From positions 1 to 26,319 of the forward strand of contig DAOUJI010000044.1 in assembly GCA_034422875.1 (NCBI GenBank): a stretch of DNA of 26,319 bases, written 5' to 3'. Under the pieces are notes generated by a model that saw only the letters and a program-made list of their open reading frames with translations, had not been told where the DNA came from and did not search any database. Source of the DNA: DAOUJI01 sp034422875 (GTDB lineage Bacteria; Chloroflexota; Dehalococcoidia; Lucifugimonadales; JAGWBF01). Below, piece by piece: positions 1-7,244 of this stretch (positions are counted from its first letter, which is position 1; every line of letters begins with the position of its first letter). The translations under genes and the position numbers were made by a program.

Positions 1-386
1 ATGAATCTCTGTATCACCAGGTCCACTTTTCCGCCGCTTGTGGCGCTGATGACTCCGAGAGCGGTCCCGATGAACACCCCGGCGATGGTGGCTACGACGG
101 ATACGTACAGAGAAATTCGCGCTCCGAAAATGAGGCGGCTGAGCAAGTCTCGCCCCTGCTGGTCGCCGCCTAACAGGTAGCCTGTCTCACCGTAATCCGA
201 GTAGTCTGCGAATATGGCTTTTCTGTCGGGTTTTTCGGGGTCAACAGGAGCCAACAGCGGCGCAAAGATTGCTATGAATGCCAGCGCCGCGAATATGACG
301 ATGCCGAGGGTCCCCAGAGGCTGCTGAGTGACAAACCGCTTGACCGCACGACCAACGGCAATATGCCAAGGTCGTTGGCTTGGCAT
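1..386 (-). CDS. DppC/OppC-type ABC transporter permease, N-terminal part (cut by window edge)
   Basis: This is the N-terminal 128 residues of an inner-membrane permease of the peptide/nickel (DppC/OppC) ABC importer family; the rest lies beyond the left edge. I read it by reverse-translating the minus strand. A short basic N-terminus precedes a membrane segment (about residues 25-46). Next come a periplasmic loop with the family signature LGGDQQGRDLLSRLIFGAR (72-90) and the start of the transmembrane permease domain (90-115). Canonical DppC proteins show the same GRDxLSRLxxGAR sequence. The start is set at ATG 386. An in-frame TTG at 422 with a weak TGAG upstream is an alternative adding 12 residues, and an in-frame TGA lies just beyond it. 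It sits 40-76 nt downstream of the dppB-like gene, so the two are almost certainly one transcript. The substrate cannot be told from sequence; no binding protein or ATPase is visible. Confidence 0.88.
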   Translation of the reverse strand, partial: MPSQRPWHIAVGRAVKRFVTQQPLGTLGIVIFAALAFIAIFAPLLAPVDPEKPDRKAIFADYSDYGETGYLLGGDQQGRDLLSRLIFGARISLYVSVVATIAGVFIGTALGVISATSGGKVDLVIQRF

Positions 387-462
387 GGGGTCTGACAGCT
401 GGGTGGTAGAGTCTTGGTTCAAAGCTCAGGTCTTAATCTCGATAGCTTTCCCGGGATGATTT

Positions 463-1422
463 CTATCCATATCGGATCCTCGGATCCAGTACACCGTATA
501 AGAGGTCTACGATCAGGTTGATGATCAATATCGCTCCAATCATGGTCATAACAACGCCTTGGACGACCGTGAAGTCCCGGTTGCCGATGCCGTCCAGAAG
601 GACCTCGCCCATTCCTGGGAGCCGGAAGATTCTCTCGATGATTACTGTGCCGCCCAACAGAACGGCAAATTGGAACCCGGACAAGGTCAATACCGGCAGC
701 AAGGCGTTTCTCAGGGCGTGACGGTTAATCACCAATGTTTCTCTCAGGCCTTTCGACCGCGCTGTGCGGACATAGTCTTCTCTGAGAACATCCAACATGC
801 CCGATCGAGTGATTCTTGCCATGTATCCGATTCGAGTAAACGAGAGAGCCACTATTGGGAATACCATCTGCTTTACGTTCGTCCAAGGCTCTTCCCAGAT
901 TTGGGTGTATCCCGGAGGCGGCAGCCAGTTGAAAACAGTGACCAGTACAAAGAGGATCATGATGGCGAAAACAAATAACGGAACGGTTATGCCTGTAATG
1001 GCTACAAACCGGCCAACGTAGTCGATCCAGGTGTTCTGGTAGACCGCCGAGACGATGCCCAGCGGTATTGCCAACGCCAGGCTGATTACGATGGCGCCAA
1101 TAGCCAGTTCAACGCTTATAGGCAGGCCCCTCGCGATTTTGCCATTGACTTTTGTGTCGTCGAACATTGACCTGCCTAAGTCGCCTGTTAGCAGTCCGCC
1201 GGTCCAGTCAAAATATTGGACGATGAGGGGACGGTCTGTTCCCAGCTTTCTCCGAGCCTCCATCAGCTCTTCACGTGTGAAGTCTGCTGTTCCTGTCGGG
1301 CCAAGGAGCCTGGTAACAGCGGGGTCGCCCGGCACGATCCGCAGAAGCAGGAACGATATGATGGACACCAATATGATAGTAGGGATGAAGAGGATCAGAC
1401 GGCGTACGATGTAAGCGTACAA
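463..1422 (-). CDS. DppB/OppB-type ABC transporter permease
   Basis: Complete inner-membrane permease of the DppB/OppB family, about 319 residues, the usual length. It would form the channel with the DppC-type partner just downstream. The N-terminus YIVRRLILFIPTI begins the first membrane helix, and RIVPGDP follows it, as is typical. GDLGRSMFDDTKV precedes the permease domain. The EAA-type coupling loop that contacts the ATPase is visible as YVRTARSKGLRETLV with RHALRNALLP, and the C-terminus DLLYGVLDPRIRYG is characteristic of DppB. The longest open frame begins at TTG 1440, but an in-frame TTG at 1422 has GAGG five bases upstream and gives the usual short N-terminus, so I prefer 1422. The substrate class (peptide, nickel or sugar) is not decidable. 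Family assignment is firm. Confidence 0.93.
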   Translation of the reverse strand: MYAYIVRRLILFIPTIILVSIISFLLLRIVPGDPAVTRLLGPTGTADFTREELMEARRKLGTDRPLIVQYFDWTGGLLTGDLGRSMFDDTKVNGKIARGLPISVELAIGAIVISLALAIPLGIVSAVYQNTWIDYVGRFVAITGITVPLFVFAIMILFVLVTVFNWLPPPGYTQIWEEPWTNVKQMVFPIVALSFTRIGYMARITRSGMLDVLREDYVRTARSKGLRETLVINRHALRNALLPVLTLSGFQFAVLLGGTVIIERIFRLPGMGEVLLDGIGNRDFTVVQGVVMTMIGAILIINLIVDLLYGVLDPRIRYG

Positions 1423-1440
1423 TGGCGCCTCGACAGTCAA

Positions 1441-1656
1441 CTCTTGAAGAGCTTATCTTTTCCTTAGTGTTCTCTTAATGGATAAATTGAAAATGTCGCT
1501 CATCATCTCAAAGTTAGGGATATAGTGCATCAGATTTTACCGCCGCAGCGTGCCCGATGTATACCAGGCGGTTTTCCCACTGGATATGAGCCTATGGGTA
1601 ATGGAGCAGCGCACCGTCGGCCTAGGCCAAAGTTGTGCCCTGCAGGCTTGCAGCGG
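1441..1656. other. Intergenic gap between DUF1461 gene and dppB-like gene
   Basis: This is the longest gene-free stretch in the window (216 nt). It separates two minus-strand genes and must contain the promoter of the permease genes if they are not co-transcribed with the DUF1461 gene. I see a perfect 10-bp palindrome GGCCTAGGCC at 1619-1628 and a small palindrome next to the dppB start (1441-1451), but no convincing -35/-10 pair and no clear terminator. The part near dppB is AT-richer. Confidence 0.4.
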
Positions 1657-2403
1657 CTAGGAAGAGGAAACGGAGGGCGACGGCGTCGCGGCCCGCCTGC
1701 GGTACTTCCATCGCACGTAAGCTGCGGCTCCTCCAACAGTTCCGGCCACTATCATTGCTTGCAGCACGACCAATCCGACCACCAGCATGGCTGCGTCGAA
1801 CCAGAACCCGGATGGGAACATCATCACCAGAAAGTCCCGCTGGGGGTTCAGCTGCCAGAAATCGTTGGCAAAGCTGAGCTCGTGGAACAACGTGAACAGA
1901 AAGTTGAAACTGATTAACGACATGAGTCCCACCAGCAGAGTCAGCCCCACCGTGACAGCCGAGCCGTACAACCCCAGCCGGGCCAGCGTCCTCAAGAACT
2001 CCCGCCTGTGGAGATAGAACCCCGCCGCAATGAAAGCGACGATGAATATAGCTGAGCCGACCCCCACCCAGTAGACGCTCCGAACCAGCTTCTTCACGTC
2101 GTGCATGTGGATCACTTCTTTTTCGTTGAAAAGGACGCGCTCCTCTCCGAACACGCGGGTGGTCACAGCCAGAGGTTCAGTGGAGGAGTTGAAATAAGCG
2201 CGGATTTCCCGAGCCACAGCCATCAGGTCGGCCTTCTCGATGCCCGTGACAGAGGTCACCCTATAGGTGTCGAACCCATACTCGTAGAGGCCCAGGTCGT
2301 TGATGGACCACGTCACGCTCACGGCAATGAATAAGAGGGGCAACGCCACCACAAACAGTAAGGCCAAAACTCTTTTCGCTGCCGGTAAAATCTGTTCGAC
2401 CAT
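1657..2403 (-). CDS. TIGR01906/DUF1461 family integral membrane protein
   Basis: A 248-residue membrane protein of the TIGR01906 (DUF1461) family, whose biochemical role is unknown. Four hydrophobic segments are visible at about 11-30, 109-130, 145-168 and 201-228. The first extracytoplasmic region (about 31-108) ends in the family signature FNEKEVIHMHDVKKL (92-106). The second loop has FHELSFAND followed by W..NP..D and MFP..F (173-200), which is diagnostic for the family. The C-terminus is basic then serine-rich and cytoplasmic. It is transcribed divergently from mazG with 88 nt between the starts, and its stop lies 216 nt upstream of the permease gene on the same strand. Family membership is confident; any function would be a guess. 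Confidence 0.85.
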   Translation of the reverse strand: MVEQILPAAKRVLALLFVVALPLLFIAVSVTWSINDLGLYEYGFDTYRVTSVTGIEKADLMAVAREIRAYFNSSTEPLAVTTRVFGEERVLFNEKEVIHMHDVKKLVRSVYWVGVGSAIFIVAFIAAGFYLHRREFLRTLARLGLYGSAVTVGLTLLVGLMSLISFNFLFTLFHELSFANDFWQLNPQRDFLVMMFPSGFWFDAAMLVVGLVVLQAMIVAGTVGGAAAYVRWKYRRRAATPSPSVSSS

Positions 2404-2428
2404 AAGGATACGGTATCACCCGCCTGCG

Positions 2429-2458
2429 TTGCCTTCAACCGAAGGGGCTATCTATAAT
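2429..2458 (+). promoter_or_regulatory. Putative sigma-70-type promoter of mazG
   Basis: TTGCCT at 2429-2434 and a perfect TATAAT at 2453-2458 are separated by 18 nt. Transcription would start near 2465, about 27 nt before the mazG ATG. The site lies in the divergent region with the DUF1461 gene. Confidence 0.5.
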
Positions 2459-2491
2459 CGCCCGGAGCAACCCATCCGATTGGAGATGGAC

Positions 2492-3268
2492 ATGGAAAAC
2501 CCTTCCACACCCTTCTATAACCTGGTGGACATAGTGGCCAGGCTCAGGTCTCCCGGCGGCTGTCCCTGGGACCGGGAGCAGACCCACGAATCATTGAAGA
2601 GGAACCTGCTGGAGGAGAGCTACGAGGCTTTGGAGGCCATCGACAGCGGCGACCCCGCCAAAATCGCGGAGGAGATGGGGGATATTCTAGTGCAGACGGT
2701 GTTCCACGCCCAGATGGCCAGCGAAGCGGGAAACTTCACCATCGACGACGTGGTGGCTGGGATAAGCGACAAGCTGGTGCGCCGCCACCCCCATGTCTTT
2801 GGCGACGTCCAAGCAGCCGACGCCCGGGAGGTCGAGCTAAACTGGGACACACTGAAAGAGCAGGAAACGAAGGGAAAGCGGAAGTCTCCAGTGGAGGGAA
2901 TTCCCAAGGATACGCCGGCTCTAGCCTATGCCCAACTCATGCAGGACCGTGTGGGCCGGGCGGGGTTCGAGTGGGACGACATCTCCGGTGCATTGGACAA
3001 GCTGGCCGAGGAGATTGGAGAGTTGAAGAACACGAAGAACGATGAAGAACGGGCCGAGGAGTACGGCGACGTGTTGTTCATGGTGGTGAGTGTGGCCCGA
3101 TGGCTTGGCCTCCAGGCCGAGGACTGCCTGCGCCGGTCCAACCTCAAGTTCCAGAAGCGGTACATGTCCATGGAGGAGATTGCCTCAGAGCGGGGACTGG
3201 CCTTTTCATCGCTGCCCCTGAACGAAAAACAGACCCTCTGGGAAGAGTCCAAGGGCCGAGTGGGGTAG
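2492..3268 (+). CDS. mazG: MazG nucleoside triphosphate pyrophosphohydrolase
   Basis: MazG hydrolyses (d)NTPs to the monophosphate and pyrophosphate and is thought to clear aberrant nucleotides in the cytoplasm. At about 258 residues it matches E. coli MazG (263), with two tandem MazG domains. The first carries CPWDREQTHESL, then EESYEALEAI and EEMGDILVQTVFHA, the EExxE...ExxD metal site. HPHVFGD links the halves, and the C-terminal domain repeats the site as LAEEIGELK and EEYGDVLFMVV. The open frame extends upstream to 2300, but that stretch runs through the divergent promoter. ATG 2492 has GGAG at 2482-2485 at ideal spacing (ATG 2486 is too close to it) and gives the standard N-terminus. 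It stands alone downstream of its own promoter. Confidence 0.95.
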   Translation: MENPSTPFYNLVDIVARLRSPGGCPWDREQTHESLKRNLLEESYEALEAIDSGDPAKIAEEMGDILVQTVFHAQMASEAGNFTIDDVVAGISDKLVRRHPHVFGDVQAADAREVELNWDTLKEQETKGKRKSPVEGIPKDTPALAYAQLMQDRVGRAGFEWDDISGALDKLAEEIGELKNTKNDEERAEEYGDVLFMVVSVARWLGLQAEDCLRRSNLKFQKRYMSMEEIASERGLAFSSLPLNEKQTLWEESKGRVG

Positions 3269-3415
3269 GCTGACTACATCAAAGACTGGACCCACCTACG
3301 CATATAGTTTGGACAGGAAGTATTCCCTGGGAGAGAATTGATCCTCCATCCAGAGGCACTTTGGCACATCAATGTTGGGTTGTCCCCATTTTCGGAGTCA
3401 TTCTGTCCTGACAGT

Positions 3416-4459
3416 TCAAGATTGAGCCAAACCGAGCGCATCAACAATCTTGATGGACTTATGTAGTTGTAACAGCAGGATGAATCTGATTCCCTCGGGG
3501 GTCAAGTAAAACTGCCTCCCTATCTTGCCTATCAGGCCAAGCTCCGTGGCATAGTTAGAGTACATGTGGGCTCCATGTGATGCTGCCTTTGGTGACGGCC
3601 ACGTATAGGCTTTTCCAGACGCGTCGCGAAAGTGAGAAATAACCATTTGCTCCGGCACTGGATGGGTATTTCGGGCTAGATTGAATACAACCTCAACGAT
3701 TGTATATATTCCTAATATCACCCTTGAGGCAAACGGGTCTTGGACTATCAAGTCCCGGAGAACACTGGCTTGCGATTCTGATAGTGAATCGGACCCTCTG
3801 TTGGGGTCTTGATTGTTTACGTAGTCAACCCCCACCTCGCTTAACCGAAATGGACCTCTCTCTTCTCGGCAAACCAGCTTCAACTCCTCAGCGAGACGTA
3901 GATAGCTGCCAACTGTGCTCTGAGCAAGCCCAACGTCCCTCTGAACGTCTCCCAATGTTCCCTCTCTAATAGCTAGCGAATAAAGGATTGGATTAAGCAG
4001 ATGAAGTGACCAGACCCCGTGATCGGGAGGTTGGAGACTGAAGAAAGCTGAGATTTGATGAAATCGTGAGAAGAACATCTCTAGAACTTGGCTAGGGTCA
4101 TACTCAATCGCGTTGATTCCGTTCTGTCTACAAGAGTCGATTTGTTTAGGAAGAAAACGGGAACAAAGAAGATAGGGAGTGATTTCTCCTGATATGAGGC
4201 GCTCTTCTACCTGCAACTGCTGGAGTTGCTCCAAATAGTTTCGAGTTTGATCTAAAAACTCTTGCCTAAAGGGGCCCACTTTCAACTCCACAAGTATGAG
4301 ATGTGAGCCGTGGGTGAACAGAAGGTCCAAGCGGTCTCCCGAAGGCAGTATCTTCTGGCGACTTATCAGCACTAACTCTTCCGTTACCCCTATCAGATCT
4401 GCGCAGATATCAGGATAGGTGGCAAGAACCTCCTCAATTTGGGATTCTCGGACGCTCAT
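3416..4459 (-). CDS. NucS/DUF91-like PD-(D/E)XK nuclease with winged-helix-like C-terminus
   Basis: A 347-residue protein I cannot name. Residues 1-110 resemble the nuclease domain of NucS (DUF91) and related RecB-like enzymes: IEEVLATYPD near the N-terminus, then SGDRLDLLF with candidate metal ligand Asp45, then LVELKVG with Glu58 and Lys60 (the ExK of PD-(D/E)XK folds), then Gln71 and Tyr75 in QTRNYL. About residues 160-215 look like a winged helix (GTLGDVQRDVGLAQSTVGSY, then LVCREERGPFRLSEVGVDYV). The end (about 290-345) looks like a second one, with YATELGLIGKIGRQFYLTPEG. The preceding zinc-ribbon gene ends 3 nt before this start, so the two are co-transcribed. Base composition is clearly lower in GC than the flanks (21 G/C of 60 in 3661-3720 versus 41 of 60 in 4861-4920), suggesting transfer. 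It could be a defence or repair nuclease. Confidence 0.75.
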   Translation of the reverse strand: MSVRESQIEEVLATYPDICADLIGVTEELVLISRQKILPSGDRLDLLFTHGSHLILVELKVGPFRQEFLDQTRNYLEQLQQLQVEERLISGEITPYLLCSRFLPKQIDSCRQNGINAIEYDPSQVLEMFFSRFHQISAFFSLQPPDHGVWSLHLLNPILYSLAIREGTLGDVQRDVGLAQSTVGSYLRLAEELKLVCREERGPFRLSEVGVDYVNNQDPNRGSDSLSESQASVLRDLIVQDPFASRVILGIYTIVEVVFNLARNTHPVPEQMVISHFRDASGKAYTWPSPKAASHGAHMYSNYATELGLIGKIGRQFYLTPEGIRFILLLQLHKSIKIVDALGLAQS

Positions 4460-4462
4460 CGT

Positions 4463-4720
4463 CTATCGCCTTATTTGTTTTCTGCCGTTGAGAACATGAT
4501 TAATAGGTTTAGACAGTTCCTCAGTATCGTGGCCTACGCCATCGGAGTCAGTGTTGTCACAGATAACACAAACCCATCGACCATGCGGGAACTTTCTATT
4601 CATGTCCACCTTCGTTTGGTAATTGTTAAACTCAGGCACCCTGTCGGCGAACAGGCCACCTCCACGCTTTACGTCTCGTCCGCAGACACAGCAAATCTCA
4701 GAGTATTTCACCTGTTTCAT
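4463..4720 (-). CDS. Small two-CxxC zinc-ribbon protein, unknown function
   Basis: An 85-residue protein with two CxxC knuckles about 40 residues apart: ICCVCG (Cys10 and Cys13, with an extra Cys11) and CVICD (Cys51 and Cys54). This is typical of a small treble-clef or zinc-ribbon fold; the segment between them is polar and contains no helix-forming hydrophobic run. The C-terminus is basic. A GGAG lies about 11 nt before the ATG. It shares the low GC composition of the nuclease gene 3 nt downstream and so probably works with it, perhaps as a DNA- or partner-binding subunit. It could also be a decayed HNH-type fragment, but no catalytic His-Asn-His is evident. A longer open frame on the plus strand over this stretch lacks any family features. 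Confidence 0.6.
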   Translation of the reverse strand: MKQVKYSEICCVCGRDVKRGGGLFADRVPEFNNYQTKVDMNRKFPHGRWVCVICDNTDSDGVGHDTEELSKPINHVLNGRKQIRR

Positions 4721-4788
4721 CGCGCGATGGACTCCGTTGCACGAATAGAATTGCCCAGAATCTTAACTAATAGAAACATTTATCGATA

Positions 4789-5610
4789 TTAGCCCTCAAC
4801 CGGGCCGTATCCGGGGGCGATGTAGTAGACGCCGCCGGACATGAGCTGGGCCAGCTCGCTCAGCGGCTCCAGGGAGACGGCGGGGCCTCCAAACCGGCCA
4901 GCGAACTTGTCCATTAGGCCGCGTTTGGGGCGGACCCATACCGGCCTGGGCTTGGCCTTGCCCAATTCAGCCGCAGTCTCCAGGGCATCGTCGAAATCGC
5001 CCAGCCTGTCGATAAGGCCCTTCTCGAGGGCAGTCTTCGCCGTGAACACTTCTCCGGTGGCTAATTCCCTGACCTCCTCCACTGGCATCTTGCGTCCCTC
5101 GCTGACAGACTCCACGAAGTTGTCGTAGACCTGGGAGATAAGGTCCTGGAACTTGGACTCCTCCTCCGATGTGGGGGGCCTCCAGAAACCCGTCATTCCC
5201 TTCAGCCTTCCGGCGCTGAATACGCTGACTCGCACACCCAGCCGTTCAAGCAGGTCCTGGACTACGGGGCGCATGTATATGACGCCTATGGAGCCGACCA
5301 GGGCCGACGGAAGGGCCAGGATGACGTTGGCGGCGCTGGCCAGGTAGTAGGCCCCGGACGCTCCTGTGCCTCTTATGTAGGCCACCACCGGTTTGTCCTG
5401 GGCGGTGCGCCTCAGGCTGCGGTACAGCACTTCCGACGCGGGAGCTGCGCCTCCAGGAGAGTCGATGTCGACCACCACAGCCTTGAACCGGCTGTCCCGC
5501 CTCACCCGGTCTATAAGCTGCGTCTGGGCCTGGACTTTGGAGCCTCCGCCAATGACTCCAAAGATTTCTATTACGCCTATGCTCGATCGCGACAGAAGTT
5601 TTAACCGCAT
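4789..5610 (-). CDS. sppA: SppA-type signal peptide peptidase (S49 family), no evident membrane anchor
   Basis: An S49 serine protease that would cleave remnant signal peptides or other membrane-near peptides. It is 273 residues, the short single-domain form. Visible parts: IDSPGGAAPASE (49-60), the nucleophile Ser85 in GTGASGAYYLASAA (81-94), VGSIGVIYMRP (105-114), and the general base Lys137 in SAGRLKG (132-138). Ser85 and Lys137 form the Ser/Lys dyad known for SppA. The N-terminus MRLKLLSRSSIGVIEIFGVI enters the protease core directly; the usual anchoring helix is absent, so the protein may be cytoplasmic or peripheral. AGGAG lies 7 nt before the ATG. It follows the DUF4242-like gene by 27 nt, making it the last member of the 7108-4789 operon. 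Confidence 0.9.
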   Translation of the reverse strand: MRLKLLSRSSIGVIEIFGVIGGGSKVQAQTQLIDRVRRDSRFKAVVVDIDSPGGAAPASEVLYRSLRRTAQDKPVVAYIRGTGASGAYYLASAANVILALPSALVGSIGVIYMRPVVQDLLERLGVRVSVFSAGRLKGMTGFWRPPTSEEESKFQDLISQVYDNFVESVSEGRKMPVEEVRELATGEVFTAKTALEKGLIDRLGDFDDALETAAELGKAKPRPVWVRPKRGLMDKFAGRFGGPAVSLEPLSELAQLMSGGVYYIAPGYGPVEG

Positions 5611-5637
5611 GCCAGAGCTCCTAAACTACCGAACGTC

Positions 5638-5907
5638 CTAAAGCCTCCAGATTGTCCCGGTCTGATGGACCAGGTCCACCGTGTATATGGCGTCATAGGA
5701 CCAGCCGACCCGTTTCATCCAGTCCTCGAAATGGGACTGCTGGACTGCCTCGCACTCGGTGAACACCTTTCCCCGGTCCAGATCACAATAGACCTTGAGA
5801 ATGGTGGCTCCTCCGCCGGGTTTCCATCCCCTGGGGACGGAAAAGACCTGGCGAAACTCTTGTTCAGTCAGGCCTGGAACGCTTTGAATCGCCATGTACC
5901 GGGTCAT
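5638..5907 (-). CDS. Small DUF4242-like (ferredoxin-fold) protein
   Basis: An 89-residue soluble protein. The pattern MTRYMAIQSVPGLTEQEF, a predicted helix, then LKVYCDLDRGKVFTECEA and HFEDWMKRVGW resembles the alternating strand/helix layout of DUF4242 (nickel-binding-like) proteins, but I cannot confirm membership by eye. Cys41 and Cys52 are present without a clear metal site. Its ATG overlaps the stop codon of the preceding hot-dog gene (ATGA at 5904-5907), so the two are translationally coupled. Such small proteins often sit in metabolic operons; its role here is unknown. Confidence 0.7.
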   Translation of the reverse strand: MTRYMAIQSVPGLTEQEFRQVFSVPRGWKPGGGATILKVYCDLDRGKVFTECEAVQQSHFEDWMKRVGWSYDAIYTVDLVHQTGTIWRL

Positions 5908-6605
5908 GCTGGCTCCTCTTTTTCTTGCGGCTCCTGAGGGACTTCACTGGCGTCGTCCTGTTCCACGATGGCGTCTTCCTGGAGGTAGGGGACTTCGGGT
6001 GGGACAAAGGGATAGGGCAGGGGCGGTCCTGACCTCAGAGGAAGGGCCACACAAGCCGTGGCGGGCATGGTCTCAGTCCCGCCGTAGACCCGGATGCCGC
6101 ACTCCACGTCCACGAGCCCCATGTCTTCTAGAGCACGTGTGCGGACCACCCTGCCCCAGAGCACAATGACCTCTCCAGGAGAGATGAGAGCTTTGTGCTG
6201 GAGGTCCAATTTCCAAAGCCAGCCGCCGGGAAGGGCCCAGTCCTTGAGGAGCCTGCACATGGCGTTGACCTTCCACGAATCTGGAACCACGACTCCGGGC
6301 AGCCCGAGACGGTTCACCGCCGCGTCCAGGTCGAAATATGCCGAGTCCCAGTCCTCCAGGACGGAGGTCCAGCGCACCAATTGGGCTGGAGTCAGCCGAA
6401 GGATGTATCGGGGAAGCTCCAGGCCCACCTCCACGTCTTCAAAGTAGACCTGGGGCTTTTCCCTCAGCGACTCCTCAGACGGCCTTTCGTCCAGAGCCGG
6501 CAACACGCCTGCTGGAAGCTGCATTAGCTCGTCCAGACTGTATGCGACCTGGACGAGGTCCTGTCCTTCGCCTAGCGCCGGACCAGTTGGCTCGTTATCT
6601 TGCAT
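5904..6605 (-). CDS. MaoC-like hot-dog domain protein with substituted active site
   Basis: A 233-residue protein with one MaoC-type hot-dog domain at about 50-195. The entry sequence YFEDVEVGLELPRYILRLTPAQLVRW is typical of MaoC dehydratases. The catalytic loop that normally reads GDxNPxHxD appears here as EDWDSAYFD (84-92): Asp85 is kept, but the catalytic His is Tyr90 and the Asn is Asp87. LGLPGVVVPDSWKVNAM follows, and the second half includes SPGEVIVLWGRVVR and VDVECGIRVYGG. The tail after 200 is acidic and proline/glutamate-rich, probably disordered. The upstream gene overlaps it by 34 nt and encodes the matching FAS1-like half, so the pair probably forms a heterodimer like split acyl-CoA hydratases. 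The substitutions leave doubt about ordinary hydratase chemistry. Confidence 0.82.
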   Translation of the reverse strand: MQDNEPTGPALGEGQDLVQVAYSLDELMQLPAGVLPALDERPSEESLREKPQVYFEDVEVGLELPRYILRLTPAQLVRWTSVLEDWDSAYFDLDAAVNRLGLPGVVVPDSWKVNAMCRLLKDWALPGGWLWKLDLQHKALISPGEVIVLWGRVVRTRALEDMGLVDVECGIRVYGGTETMPATACVALPLRSGPPLPYPFVPPEVPYLQEDAIVEQDDASEVPQEPQEKEEPA

Positions 6606-7108
6606 AGGAGTCTGTCATCCTGATTGCGGTAGGTTGATTCAACAGTGACCAGCAGGGGCGGAGTAGAGGACTCATCCGTTTGGTTAGTTCTCTCGGTGAT
6701 GGACGTATAGCAGTGGCGTACGAGAACCTGGTCTCCTATGGAGGGGTAACTGTACGCCTCTATACCCATGCCGGTACGGGCAACTCGTCTAAGACTGGTA
6801 GGCAGTGGCGGGAGACCCTCAAAGGTTGGCGCAGAGCCGGCTTCTGCAGCATCGGAGGTTAAACCGTCCGGGGCCAGATTGTCACGATTTCCTGGGCGTC
6901 TGCGCCCTTCCAGGCAGGTGGCGATGAGAGGGGGTGTGGAGAGGCCCTTTTGAGGCGTGGATTCGGCGAACTCCACGTCCCAGTATCTTGGGTCCGGGTC
7001 CATCAAAGCCTGGCTGAAACGCCTTAGCAAGTCAGCGTCAACGGTCCCCCAACATTGAATGTCAGAGCTGGATACGCCAATCATGGCCGACAATTCAGGG
7101 CTTAACAC
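6572..7108 (-). CDS. FAS1-like/MaoC N-terminal dehydratase-domain protein
   Basis: A 178-residue protein resembling the N-terminal hot-dog domain of MaoC dehydratases (PF13452, FAS1-like). LLRRFSQALMDPDPRYWDVEFAE (28-50) matches the family's opening helix and acyl-CoA-binding loop. After it come STPPLIATCLEG, a low-complexity linker (70-95), LRRVARTGMGIEAYSY and the strand-forming second half ending LVTVESTYRNQDDRLLCKIT. Its last 34 nt overlap the start of the MaoC-like gene, strong evidence for a two-subunit enzyme. The longest frame begins at GTG 7108, with GGAG only three bases upstream. ATG 7084 would give MIGVSSSDIQ and is an equally good start. Substrate unknown; acyl-CoA or a related thioester is expected from the family. 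Confidence 0.8.
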   Translation of the reverse strand: MLSPELSAMIGVSSSDIQCWGTVDADLLRRFSQALMDPDPRYWDVEFAESTPQKGLSTPPLIATCLEGRRRPGNRDNLAPDGLTSDAAEAGSAPTFEGLPPLPTSLRRVARTGMGIEAYSYPSIGDQVLVRHCYTSITERTNQTDESSTPPLLVTVESTYRNQDDRLLCKITSQLVRR

Positions 7109-7148
7109 AGACTCCGCTCAAGTGTCGAAACGCTGGTCTTCCAAGTCT

Positions 7149-7176
7149 AGCTTAACTTGCTGTCCTGTTAAGTCAA
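7149..7176 (-). promoter_or_regulatory. Possible promoter and operator of the hot-dog/sppA operon
   Basis: On the minus strand TTGACT (7176-7171) and TAAGCT (7154-7149) are 16 nt apart. A perfect 6-nt inverted repeat, CTTAAC at 7151-7156 and GTTAAG at 7167-7172, spans the two boxes and could be an operator. It lies about 40 nt upstream of the GTG start and is divergent from the tRNA promoter. Confidence 0.35.
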
Positions 7177-7208
7177 GGGCCGATAGGCACATTGGACAAC
7201 GGTACCTA

Positions 7209-7236
7209 TTGAGTCTATTCGCTGCATAGGTATAAT
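7209..7236 (+). promoter_or_regulatory. Promoter of tRNA-Pro
   Basis: TTGAGT at 7209-7214 and a perfect TATAAT at 7231-7236 are 16 nt apart. The mature tRNA begins 8 nt after the -10 box, as is usual for tRNA genes. The same transcript is likely to continue into the SulP gene, because no terminator separates them. Confidence 0.65.
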
Positions 7237-7244
7237 AGCGTCGT

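Noticed and set aside
2300..2491. Upstream extension of the mazG frame
   Set aside because: It runs back through the promoter and into the DUF1461 gene start; the ribosome site and family N-terminus support ATG 2492.
4439..4792. 117-codon plus-strand open frame over the zinc-ribbon gene
   Set aside because: No domain or ribosome site; the minus frame has two CxxC pairs and is 3 nt from the nuclease gene.
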